A stretch of 37,986 bases of DNA from Oscillospiraceae bacterium. Its GTDB lineage: Bacteria; Bacillota; Clostridia; Oscillospirales; Ruminococcaceae. The position numbers and the translations under genes were made by a program. Below, one piece after another: positions 16,458-23,506 of this stretch. The stretch spans positions 1 through 37,986 of the forward strand of contig JAFQIY010000032.1 in the NCBI GenBank assembly GCA_017415165.1, read 5' to 3'. The notes under the pieces are model-generated. The model did not search any database and was not told the DNA's origin. It saw nothing but the letters and a program-made list of their open reading frames with translations. Positions within the stretch are counted from its first letter, which is position 1. Each line of letters starts with the position of its first letter.

Positions 16458-17264
16458 TTATAGGTTAGCCATAACAATTAATTCCTTGTATTTTTTTCGT
16501 CCCTCGTTGGTGCCAGAAATAAAACAGTGTCGTTCAATAGATTCCAATAAAAAACCATCTATGTTATCATATAATGCTCGGACAGAGTTGTGATCAACAT
16601 TAGTCATAAGTATTTTAACGTTTCTATCTTTTGCACGACGTAATGCATTAGCTAATCGTATTTGATCTTCCCAAGAAAAAACATCAGCGTTGTATCCTAC
16701 AAATCGATTGGTGTCATCTAAAACCGTATATGGTGGATCGCAAAATATAAAATCGTTGTTTTGTGCCATATCAATTGTTAATTCAAAGTCTTGACAAATA
16801 ATTGTAGCGTTCTTTAAATCTTTAGATGTTTCACTCAAATTACTCTTGTTAAAGCATACTGTATCAGCAGTCCCATAAGGAACATTGAACTTTCCAGCTT
16901 TGTTTACTCTATATATTCCGTTATAACAAGCTTTATTTAAGTAAATCATTCTTGCGGCTACAGATGCATTAGTTCTTGGCTTTTTTTCTCTAACTGTATA
17001 AAAATATTCTTTTGAGTGTTTTTTTTCATGCGTTTTAAGGTTGCGGTATACATTATTTACGTCATCTCTGATAGCAGTATATGTGTTTATCAATTCTTGG
17101 TTGATGTCACTCAAAACTGCATTTTGGGGATGCAAATGAAAAAAAACAGATCCTCCGCCTAAAAATGGTTCAAAGTACCTATTGTAATTAACAGGTAGAC
17201 GATGCCATTCTCTATTTACAAACCAGTGTTTTCCACCTGCCCATTTTAAAAAGGTATTGCCCAT
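16458..17264 (-). CDS. Dam-type (D12 class) DNA adenine N6-methyltransferase
   Basis: This 268-residue protein has the motifs of the alpha-class N6-adenine methylases: motif X FLKWAGGK at 5-12, SAM-binding FLGGGS at 34-39, SDINQELINTY at 52-62 and catalytic DPPY at 176-179. Length fits Dam/DpnM enzymes. It transfers methyl from SAM to adenine in a short site; GATC is possible but cannot be read from sequence alone. AAGG (TGGAAGGTAATAA upstream of ATG 17264) is the ribosome site. It is the first gene of a two-gene minus-strand unit with the DGQHR-nuclease gene, an organisation like a restriction-modification system. Confidence 0.9.
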   Translation of the reverse strand: MGNTFLKWAGGKHWFVNREWHRLPVNYNRYFEPFLGGGSVFFHLHPQNAVLSDINQELINTYTAIRDDVNNVYRNLKTHEKKHSKEYFYTVREKKPRTNASVAARMIYLNKACYNGIYRVNKAGKFNVPYGTADTVCFNKSNLSETSKDLKNATIICQDFELTIDMAQNNDFIFCDPPYTVLDDTNRFVGYNADVFSWEDQIRLANALRRAKDRNVKILMTNVDHNSVRALYDNIDGFLLESIERHCFISGTNEGRKKYKELIVMANL

Positions 17265-17401
17265 TATTTATTACCTTCCATTACGTTTCTAAAAACATCG
17301 TTAAATAGTATAATATACAATATTATAGCACAAATTGTATATAAACGCAATAATATTGCACAATTATTTTATAAATAATAAATTGATTATTAGCTAAAAA
17401 T

Positions 17402-17462
17402 ACAACTCCAAGGTAAAGCATAACAGCCTAACCTTGGGGTTGTGTTATAGGTGTACAATAAA
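17402..17462. repeat. Dispersed hairpin-plus-tail repeat, copy B
   Basis: ACAACTCCAAGGT...ACCTTGGGGTTGT forms the hairpin (17402-17442) and the tail reads GTTATAGGTGTACAATAAA. It matches copies A and C. Unlike them it lies between divergent genes (methylase - and AlbA +), where no terminator is needed unless leftward read-through occurs; T-rich sequence on the minus-strand side would fit leftward termination. Confidence 0.65.
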
Positions 17463-17470
17463 TAAAATAA

Positions 17471-17506
17471 ACTTGATAATAAGTGAATAATAACTTGACA
17501 TTAAGT
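17471..17506 (+). promoter_or_regulatory. Two phased operator dyads
   Basis: ACTTGATAATAAGT (17471-17484) and ACTTGACATTAAGT (17493-17506) are near-identical dyads exactly 22 bp apart, two helical turns. The second overlaps the -35 box. TTAAGTGTAT is also repeated at 17501 and 17512. This fits cooperative autorepression by the downstream protein. Confidence 0.6.
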
Positions 17507-17524
17507 GTATTTTAAGTGTATAAT
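17495..17524 (+). promoter_or_regulatory. Promoter of the AlbA-domain gene
   Basis: TTGACA (17495-17500) and TATAAT (17519-17524) with an 18-nt spacer give a strong sigma-A-type promoter and a short leader of about 25 nt to ATG 17555. Confidence 0.8.
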
Positions 17525-17554
17525 AAAAACACAATAAAATGCGGAGGTCAGCTT

Positions 17555-18847
17555 ATGAATATCGGAGTTGAAACGGAACAGATTGAGTTCAAAAAGTCAA
17601 CCGGAGAGTTAAAGGAAGGCGTTATATCTATTGCATCAATGCTCAACAAGCACAGAAGCGGCGTTTTATATTTTGGTGTAAAAAATGATGGTGAGGTTAT
17701 TGGACAGCAAATCGGAGACAACACCTTGCGTGACATTTCTCAGGCAATAGCAAATTTCATCAAGCCGCAGATAATACCGTCTATTTCCTTTGAGCTTATA
17801 GATGATAAGAATATTATAAAAATAACTGTCGAAGGAAATGAACGGCCTTATTCTGCATACGGTAAATATTATATGCGTTCCGCAGATGAGGATAGAGAAA
17901 TATCTCCGTCTGTGCTTCGTAATTTAATGATGAGTAATGCGGACTCTATTGTTAATCTGGAATCAAACAATCAGGAGTTGTCATTCAGCCAGCTGAAGCT
18001 TCTATATGCAAATGCAGGTTTTACATTAAATGATGAAACCTATTGTCATAATCTTAATCTGCTTACGCAGGCAGGAAAGTATAATTTGATGGCATATATT
18101 CTTGCCGATAACAACAGTTTTTCTGTAAAAGTAGCCAAATTCAAGGGCAAGGATAAGACCGAGCTTATCACTCGTAATGAGTACGGATATAAATGTCTTC
18201 TTGTCGCTATAAAGCAGGTGCTTGATTACGCCGAGGCTATCAATGAAACATCTGTGGAAATAAACGGCGGATTACGAAAGGAAACAAAGCTTTTTGATAT
18301 GGATTGCTTCCGTGAGGCTTGGCTTAATGCTTGTCTGCACAATAGCTGGATTAAGAAAACTCCGCCTGCTGTATATTTTTTTGAGGACAGAATTGAAATT
18401 ATTTCTATCGGCGGCCTGCCTGATGATTATTCATTGGAGGATTTCTTTGCAGGACGAAGCCGACCTGTAAATCTTGAACTTCAGCAGATTATGGTACAGC
18501 TTGACTATATTGAGCAAACGGGACACGGCGTGCCGCTTATTGTAAGTAAGTATGGACGAAAGGTTTTTGATATTACTGAAAATTTCATTACGGTTACACT
18601 TCCTTTGAATATAAGCAAAGCCGAAAATAAAAGCAGCGTTTTGGTTGAGTCAACATCTTTGCCCAAAATACAGCAGCAGATTATAGATATTATTTCCGGA
18701 AATGAGTTTATAACAGTCAAGGATTTGGCGATAGAACTGAATTTAAGTGCAACCGCTATAAATAACGGCATTAAGCGATTGAAAGAAATCGGATTGCTTA
18801 GCAGAGTCGGCTCCAGAAAAAACGGGCGCTGGGTAGTGCATAAATAA
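17555..18847 (+). CDS. AlbA_2 (Schlafen)/HATPase_c_4/winged-HTH regulator
   Basis: This 430-residue protein has an N-terminal AlbA_2 domain (about 5-120; EQIEFKKSTGELKEGVISIA, VLYFGVKNDGEVIG). A C-terminal GHKL-type HATPase_c_4 region follows (about 255-340; IEIISIGGLPDDYSLEDFF, QTGHGVPLIVSKYG), then a winged helix-turn-helix (about 370-430; LAIELNLSATAINNGIKRLKE). It belongs to the family often annotated as 'ATP-dependent DNA helicase RecG-related', though no helicase motifs are present. GCGGAGG lies 8 nt before ATG 17555; the longer frame from 17516 lacks a ribosome site. It probably acts as an ATP-responsive transcription regulator. It is a single-gene unit bounded by repeat copies B and C. 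Confidence 0.85.
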   Translation: MNIGVETEQIEFKKSTGELKEGVISIASMLNKHRSGVLYFGVKNDGEVIGQQIGDNTLRDISQAIANFIKPQIIPSISFELIDDKNIIKITVEGNERPYSAYGKYYMRSADEDREISPSVLRNLMMSNADSIVNLESNNQELSFSQLKLLYANAGFTLNDETYCHNLNLLTQAGKYNLMAYILADNNSFSVKVAKFKGKDKTELITRNEYGYKCLLVAIKQVLDYAEAINETSVEINGGLRKETKLFDMDCFREAWLNACLHNSWIKKTPPAVYFFEDRIEIISIGGLPDDYSLEDFFAGRSRPVNLELQQIMVQLDYIEQTGHGVPLIVSKYGRKVFDITENFITVTLPLNISKAENKSSVLVESTSLPKIQQQIIDIISGNEFITVKDLAIELNLSATAINNGIKRLKEIGLLSRVGSRKNGRWVVHK

Positions 18848-18890
18848 AATTATGTAATTATTTGCAGAAATTTTAATTACAATACAAATA

Positions 18891-18990
18891 CCCCAAGGTC
18901 AAGCGTAACAGCCTGACCTTGGGGAAACATTATAGGTAAACAATAAACCCGAAATTGCACCCAACATAAATAGGTTCTTTTGTTATTGAG
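18891..18990 (+). repeat. Dispersed hairpin-plus-tail repeat, copy C
   Basis: CCCCAAGGTCA...TGACCTTGGGG is a strong hairpin (18891-18924), and the tail TTATAGGTAAACAATAAACC then CAACATAAATAGGTTCTTTT matches copy A. It is downstream of the AlbA gene and marks the right edge of the AT-rich island. Confidence 0.65.
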
Positions 18991-19005
18991 TTGGGGTCAC
19001 CAGAC

Positions 19006-19036
19006 GAACACTCAGATTTCTGGGTGTTCTTTTTTT
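19006..19036 (+). terminator. Strong intrinsic terminator
   Basis: GAACACTCAGA and TCTGGGTGTTC form a stem followed by seven T. It would stop rightward transcription from the AlbA gene before it runs antisense into the exporter gene. Confidence 0.8.
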
Positions 19037-19135
19037 ATACCCTCATTCAAGGCTTCAAAGCAAATGGTCTTTTCTCCGTCCTCGCTGTTAAGCGGAAACA
19101 CGGGCATATCAGGTCTGCATCAGCATCATTTATCT
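19037..19135. other. Intergenic, no confident gene
   Basis: A minus-strand frame reads MPVFPLNSEDGEKTICFEAL and ends in the terminator stem, but it is only about 31 residues and has no ribosome site. It may be a gene fragment; I would not annotate it as a gene. Confidence 0.25.
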
Positions 19136-20518
19136 TTATTGTTTATAATTCCTTTTTATTTTCCGTATAACGAAAAATGCGGAAATCATCGCAAGTACAC
19201 CAACGGAAATATTGCTGACAAGCATTACAATTCCTGCGCTTTCACTGCCGTAGTTGGTATAATTCTGCAGATACCACAGCACGGGCACGCGGAACACAAA
19301 AATTCTTGCTGCGTTAAGCATAAGTGTGAGCTTTGTGTAGCCGTAGCCGTAAAGCAATGCCATTACTGCTGCATTTACTCCAAGGGTAAGCATTCCGAGA
19401 ATTTCAAATTGTGTAACGTCCTTGATAAGCTGCTTGAAGGCGTCATCTCCTCCTGCAAAAAGTCCGCAGACCCAGTCGAAGTTAAGCAGGATAACAGCCA
19501 TAAAAAATCCGCCGATTGCAAGGTTGATAATAAGCGTTTTGTAAAAGGCATCAAGGGCACGGTCGTGTTTTCCTGCGCCGATATTCTGGCTGATAATTGA
19601 AGCGCCGCCCTCCTGAAAGCCATTCTGCAAAGAGGTTGCAACGCCGCCGATATTGTTTGATACACCAAGCGCACCGACTGTTGAATCGCCGTATTCGGTA
19701 CACATTGAGTTTACGATAAGCTTGCCGTAGGCAAATGCGGCACGTTCAACTGCGGCTGGAAACGAGGTTTTAAGCATAGGTGCGGTAACCTCTCTGCCGA
19801 AGCTTATTGCTGAAAAGGAAAATCCGAAGGGACTGTCCTTTTCAAGCATATTCCGTAAGGCAAATAATGAAAAAACGCCATTTGAAATAAGTGTTGCGGC
19901 GGCAATCATTACGACTGTACCATTAAGCACATAGACAAAAATTGCTGTCAGGACAAGCTTGATAATAAGGACAAGGATATTAAGCCGCAGTATAAGCCGT
20001 GAATTGCCCCTTGCACGTTCAACCGCTATATAGACTGAGTTGAAGAAATTCAATACTATTGCTGCAAGCTCAACGGTGAAATACTGTGTCCCGTCGGCAA
20101 TCATAGTTTCTGTTGTACCGCTTAGTCTGAGGAAGCTTTCCGCAAACGGAATAATCAGAAGCACAAGCACGCTTATCATTCCGCAGATTGCGTAAACCGT
20201 GCTGACACGCTGCTTTACAAGGGTGTAATTACCTGCGCCGTAGGCTTCGCTTATTTTCATACCGCCGCCGATGGAAAGTCCTGTGCCTGCGGCGGAAATC
20301 AGAAAGCTTATCTGTGAGATGTACGCAATGGAGGAAACTGCACTTGTGCTGATATTGGCAGCCATAATCGTGTCAAATATTTTAAAAATGTGCATAAGTC
20401 CCTGATATGCCATAAGCGGCAGGGACACATACAGGATTACCTTCCACATATTTCCGTTGAGAGCGAACTCACGGAAGGCGGTATCCTTATCCGAAGGCTT
20501 TGTTTTCATTTCACTCAT
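19136..20518 (-). CDS. MATE-family multidrug/solute exporter
   Basis: This 460-residue protein has about 12 hydrophobic helices and the MATE two-lobed pattern (WKVILYVSLPLMAYQGLMHI near the start; GLSIGGGMKISEAYGAGNY in the first lobe; GFQEGGASIISQNIGAGKH in the second). MATE proteins export cationic drugs or metabolites using Na+ or H+ gradients. AAAGGAG precedes ATG 20518. It follows uxaC on the same strand with a 126-nt gap holding a long inverted repeat, so it may be partly cotranscribed with lacI-uxaC. Its substrate is not evident; a role with uronate catabolism is unproven. Confidence 0.9.
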   Translation of the reverse strand: MSEMKTKPSDKDTAFREFALNGNMWKVILYVSLPLMAYQGLMHIFKIFDTIMAANISTSAVSSIAYISQISFLISAAGTGLSIGGGMKISEAYGAGNYTLVKQRVSTVYAICGMISVLVLLIIPFAESFLRLSGTTETMIADGTQYFTVELAAIVLNFFNSVYIAVERARGNSRLILRLNILVLIIKLVLTAIFVYVLNGTVVMIAAATLISNGVFSLFALRNMLEKDSPFGFSFSAISFGREVTAPMLKTSFPAAVERAAFAYGKLIVNSMCTEYGDSTVGALGVSNNIGGVATSLQNGFQEGGASIISQNIGAGKHDRALDAFYKTLIINLAIGGFFMAVILLNFDWVCGLFAGGDDAFKQLIKDVTQFEILGMLTLGVNAAVMALLYGYGYTKLTLMLNAARIFVFRVPVLWYLQNYTNYGSESAGIVMLVSNISVGVLAMISAFFVIRKIKRNYKQ

Positions 20519-20534
20519 AGCTGCTCCTTTAAAT

Positions 20535-20608
20535 ACAAAGCACCGATAAAAACGTCAGAAGCTTTAGAAGAAATCAGGATATGCTTAACGTTTTTAACGG
20601 TGTTTTGC
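20535..20608 (-). promoter_or_regulatory. Long imperfect inverted repeat between uxaC and the exporter gene
   Basis: ACAAAGCACCGATAAAAACGT (20535-20555) pairs with the complementary arm at 20588-20608 with only about two mismatches, around a 32-nt spacer. It may act as a terminator/attenuator or an mRNA-stabilising stem upstream of the MATE gene. Confidence 0.55.
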
Positions 20609-20644
20609 ATTAACTTAATTTATTGAGGATAATGGTATGCTGAA

Positions 20645-22048
20645 TTAATTGAAATTGAAGTAATTCTTTGCGTTACGGTAGGAAATGTCGGACACGATTT
20701 CTCCGAGAGTATCAATATCATTCGGGAATTCGCCGTTTTCGACAAGCTCACCGAACAATTCGCAGAGAATACGTCTGAAGTATTCGTGACGGGTGTAGGA
20801 AAGGAAGCTTCTTGAGTCGGTAAGCATTCCTACAAAGCCTGCAAGGTAACCGAGGTTGCCGAGGGAAATAAGCTGGTCACGCATACCTGTCTTATGGTCA
20901 TTGAACCACCACGCAGAGCCGTGCTGGATTTTGCTTACGGCATCGGAATTCTGGAAGCAGCCGAGAATTGTTCCGATAGCCTGATTATCGTTAGGGTTAA
21001 GGCTGTAGATAATTGTTTTGGGGAGATTTCCGTCAGTTTCGAGGGCATTGATAAAGTCAGCAGCCTCGGAGGACGGAGCATAGTTGTTGATGCAGTCGTA
21101 GCCTGTGTCAGGACCGAGCTTTTCGTACATACGGGAATTATTGTCACGCTTTGCGCCGTAGTGAAGCTGCATAACCCAGCCGCGCTTGCAGTATTCTTTG
21201 CCGCAGAAAAGCATAAACATAGTCTTGTAGCGTTTTACATCATCGGCGGAAATTGCTTCGCCGCTCAGCTTCCTGCTGAAAATTGCTTCGATTTCGTCAT
21301 CGGAAGCAGGTGCATAGTAAACATATTCAAGGGCGTGGTCGGAAACACAGCATTTCATTTCGCCGAAGAAATCCATTCTCTTTGCGAGGGCTTCTTTAAG
21401 CGCCTTGAAGCTGTCAATTTTAATTCCGCTTACCTCGGAAAGCTTTGCGATGTAATCTGCAAAGTCAGGCTTTTCAATGTTCATAGCCTTGTCGGGACGC
21501 CAGGCAGGGTATACCTTTGTTTCAAAGCTTGTATCAGCAGCGATAAGCTTGTGCCATTCAAGTGAATCTACAGGGTCGTCGGTTGTGCAGATAACCTCAA
21601 CGCCTGACTGTCTGATAAGACCTCTTACGGTCATATTGTCCTCAGCAAGCTTCTTGTTGCAGAGAGTCCATACTTCTTCGGCAGTATCGCCGTTGAGTAC
21701 GCCCTCGTAGCCGAAGTAGCGCTGCAATTCAAGGTGACTCCAGTGGAGGAGCGGGTTGCCGATAGCCTTGCCGAGCACCTCTGCCCACTTCTGGAATTTT
21801 TCACGGTCGGACGCATTGCCTGTTATGTATTTTTCCTCAACGCCTGCCGAGCGCATAAGACGCCATTTATAGTGGTCGCCGCCAAGCCAGACCTGAGTAA
21901 TGTTTTCGAATTTTCTGTCCTCAGCAATTTCCTTTGGGTTAATGTGGCAGTGGTAGTCAATAATCGGCTGTTTTTCTGCGTAATCGTGGAAAAGGGTTAC
22001 AGCGGCAGGAGTTGACAGAAGAAAATCCCTGTCCATAAACTTTTTCAT
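20645..22048 (-). CDS. uxaC: Glucuronate/galacturonate isomerase
   Basis: This 467-residue protein is full length for UxaC. It shows the amidohydrolase-like metal site IDYHCHINP (His33, His35), the family segments WLGGDHYKWRLMRSAGV and CTTDDPVDSLEWH, and MLTDSRSFLSYTRHEYFRRI near the end. It interconverts D-galacturonate with D-tagaturonate and D-glucuronate with D-fructuronate, the first step of cytoplasmic uronate catabolism. AAAGGA precedes ATG 22048. It is 18 nt downstream of the LacI gene on the minus strand and divergent from uxaB and uxaA, which perform the next two steps. Confidence 0.97.
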   Translation of the reverse strand: MKKFMDRDFLLSTPAAVTLFHDYAEKQPIIDYHCHINPKEIAEDRKFENITQVWLGGDHYKWRLMRSAGVEEKYITGNASDREKFQKWAEVLGKAIGNPLLHWSHLELQRYFGYEGVLNGDTAEEVWTLCNKKLAEDNMTVRGLIRQSGVEVICTTDDPVDSLEWHKLIAADTSFETKVYPAWRPDKAMNIEKPDFADYIAKLSEVSGIKIDSFKALKEALAKRMDFFGEMKCCVSDHALEYVYYAPASDDEIEAIFSRKLSGEAISADDVKRYKTMFMLFCGKEYCKRGWVMQLHYGAKRDNNSRMYEKLGPDTGYDCINNYAPSSEAADFINALETDGNLPKTIIYSLNPNDNQAIGTILGCFQNSDAVSKIQHGSAWWFNDHKTGMRDQLISLGNLGYLAGFVGMLTDSRSFLSYTRHEYFRRILCELFGELVENGEFPNDIDTLGEIVSDISYRNAKNYFNFN

Positions 22049-22066
22049 TGCGGTCAGTCCTTTCAG

Positions 22067-23089
22067 TTATTTTTTATCAAATGAAGTAGTATTTCTCTCA
22101 ATTATCTCAGCGGAGAAAACTGTCTTTTTCGGTACAGTCTTGTCATCGGCAAATACACTCATAAGCGTTGAAACACAGTGTCTGCAAAGGCTTTCAAGCT
22201 TGTTGTCAACCGAAGTAAGCTCAGGCTCACAGCATTCGGAAATATCGAAATTGTTGTAGCCTGCAACAAAAAGGTCATCAGGAATTGAAAGCTCTGCTTC
22301 CTTTGCGTATTTCAGTACGCCGACAGCGAGAATATCGTCCGAGGTGATAACGCCGTCAAATTCAACTCCCTTTTTTACAAGGGAGGCAATAGCGTTTTTA
22401 GCGTCCTGAACGGTAATTCCGTGAGAGTCGATAAGACAGATATGATTTTCCTGAACAGGAATACCCGACTCCTTCAGTGCATTACGAAAGCCGTTAAGCT
22501 TTCGTGTACCGCTGTATGAAAGGGAATTGTAAAGATAAACAAGATTTTTCTTGCCGCTTTTGATAAAGCTTCTTGTTACATCATATATAGCTGCTGCATC
22601 ATCGCAAAGCGTGCTGTAAACATTAGGCGCATTCAGTTCACCGTTTACAAGCATAACAGGTACGGTTTTTGCGGCGGTCAGTATGTATTTGTTAAGCTCC
22701 TCAGAAGCTTCTATATAGTTTGAACCAACGAGAATAACCGCATCGACTCTTTTTGAAAGGAGCATTGTCATACATTTTTCCTTGTCATCGTGGTCATAGC
22801 CTGTGCAGGAAAGCAGCGAGTCATAGCTGTTCTTGCGAAGCTCCTGCTCAATATAATATACTGCACGGGCGAGATACGGGTCGGAACAGTCTGCACACAT
22901 AATGCCGATGGTTTTCATTGTGTTCAGACCGAGTCCTCTTGCGAATACGTTAGGTGTATATCCAAGCTCCTCAATTGCGGCGAGAACCTTTGCACGGGTT
23001 TTCTCGCTTACATTTGAGCTGCCGTTGATTACTCTTGAAACTGTGGCGATTGATACGCCTGTTTTGTTGGAAATATCGTATATATTCAC
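22067..23089 (-). CDS. LacI-family transcriptional regulator of the uronate locus
   Basis: This 340-residue protein has an N-terminal LacI helix-turn-helix (IYDISNKTGVSIATVSRVIN) and hinge (EELGYTPNVFARGL). A periplasmic-binding-protein-like effector domain follows (IGIMCADCSDPYLARAV, GVITSDDILAVGVLKYA, VAGYNN). I chose GTG 23089, which gives VNIYDIS, the normal family start, with GAAAGGG upstream; a longer frame to 23134 has no better ribosome site. Four palindromes of consensus TGTAAGNGYTTACA in its own promoter, the uxaB promoter and leader, and the end of uxaB are its likely operators. The inducer is probably a uronate or a catabolic intermediate (inference). The family also includes KdgR/UxaR-like regulators. 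Confidence 0.92.
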   Translation of the reverse strand: MNIYDISNKTGVSIATVSRVINGSSNVSEKTRAKVLAAIEELGYTPNVFARGLGLNTMKTIGIMCADCSDPYLARAVYYIEQELRKNSYDSLLSCTGYDHDDKEKCMTMLLSKRVDAVILVGSNYIEASEELNKYILTAAKTVPVMLVNGELNAPNVYSTLCDDAAAIYDVTRSFIKSGKKNLVYLYNSLSYSGTRKLNGFRNALKESGIPVQENHICLIDSHGITVQDAKNAIASLVKKGVEFDGVITSDDILAVGVLKYAKEAELSIPDDLFVAGYNNFDISECCEPELTSVDNKLESLCRHCVSTLMSVFADDKTVPKKTVFSAEIIERNTTSFDKK

Positions 23090-23155
23090 GTTGATAGCCC
23101 TTTCTTTGAGATGAAAATAGAATATGAACGTCAATAAACTTGCTGTGCAAAACGA

Positions 23156-23169
23156 TGTAAGTGTTTACA
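23156..23169. promoter_or_regulatory. LacI-type operator 1 (lacI-uxaC promoter)
   Basis: TGTAAGTGTTTACA, a near-perfect palindrome just downstream of the minus-strand -10 at 23184-23189, positioned to block transcription of the regulator gene and uxaC. It also resembles a catabolite (cre) box. Confidence 0.75.
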
Positions 23170-23183
23170 TCTACTTGTTGAAT

Positions 23184-23212
23184 ATTATAAACCAGCAATA
23201 TGGCAAAATCAA
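23184..23212 (-). promoter_or_regulatory. Promoter of lacI-uxaC
   Basis: On the minus strand TTGATT (23207-23212) and TATAAT (23184-23189) are 17 nt apart. Operator 1 begins about 15 bp after the -10. Confidence 0.7.
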
Positions 23213-23293
23213 GTATATTTCGTTAAGATTGTAAATTATGCACAAAAACAATTAACATTTGTTGTAATTGCATATGAAAATAGATTTCAATTA

Positions 23294-23322
23294 TTGACAA
23301 ATGATTACGAGGTGGTTATAAT
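23294..23322 (+). promoter_or_regulatory. Consensus promoter of the uxaB operon
   Basis: TTGACA (23294-23299), 17-nt spacer, TATAAT (23317-23322). Operator 2 covers the expected start of transcription. Confidence 0.85.
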
Positions 23323-23328
23323 TTGGAG

Positions 23329-23342
23329 TGTAAGCATTTACA
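23329..23342. promoter_or_regulatory. LacI-type operator 2 (uxaB promoter)
   Basis: TGTAAGCATTTACA starts 6 bp after the -10 box, at about +1, a classic repression site. Confidence 0.8.
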
Positions 23343-23404
23343 ATTCGAAAATTAAACAATTATTGATAAATTCTTCACCATCTTCTTCCAAACGATGCTG
23401 CGCG

Positions 23405-23434
23405 GCGCAATCTATATGACACCATAGGTTGCGC
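23405..23434 (+). promoter_or_regulatory. Leader hairpin of the uxaB transcript
   Basis: GCGCAA...CTAT and ATAG...TTGCGC can pair in the roughly 180-nt leader between the promoter and uxaB. No T run follows, so it is not a simple terminator. A small structured regulatory or mRNA-stability element is possible. Confidence 0.5.
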
Positions 23435-23452
23435 TGAATGCACATCACAAAA

Positions 23453-23466
23453 TGTAAGGGCTTACA
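23453..23466. promoter_or_regulatory. LacI-type operator 3 (uxaB leader)
   Basis: TGTAAGGGCTTACA lies 124 bp downstream of operator 2, a distance that would allow DNA looping or a roadblock. Confidence 0.75.
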
Positions 23467-23506
23467 AAATGAACGTGACTCGATTTCATAAAAGAGGGTA
23501 AATACA

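Noticed and set aside
17265-17554. A CRISPR-like or tandem array in the repeat-rich gap before the AlbA gene.
   Set aside because: The short repeats are operator dyads and a hairpin; there are no regularly spaced identical repeats with spacers.
13991-18925. The three hairpins as integron attC sites (GTTAGGC and GCCTAAC look like the R' and R'' cores).
   Set aside because: The cores are in the wrong order for attC (GTTRRRY before RYYYAAC), the second pair of boxes is missing and no integrase gene is in the window.
19038-19135. A minus-strand fragment reading MPVFPLNSEDGEKTICFEAL.
   Set aside because: It is only about 31 residues, with no ribosome site, and it ends inside a terminator stem; too weak to call a gene.
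18980-19600. A 206-residue plus-strand open frame.
   Set aside because: It is antisense to the MATE gene, has a Cys/His/Lys-rich shadow composition and no ribosome site.
20894-21565. A 223-residue plus-strand open frame.
   Set aside because: It lies entirely antisense to uxaC, whose motifs are clear.
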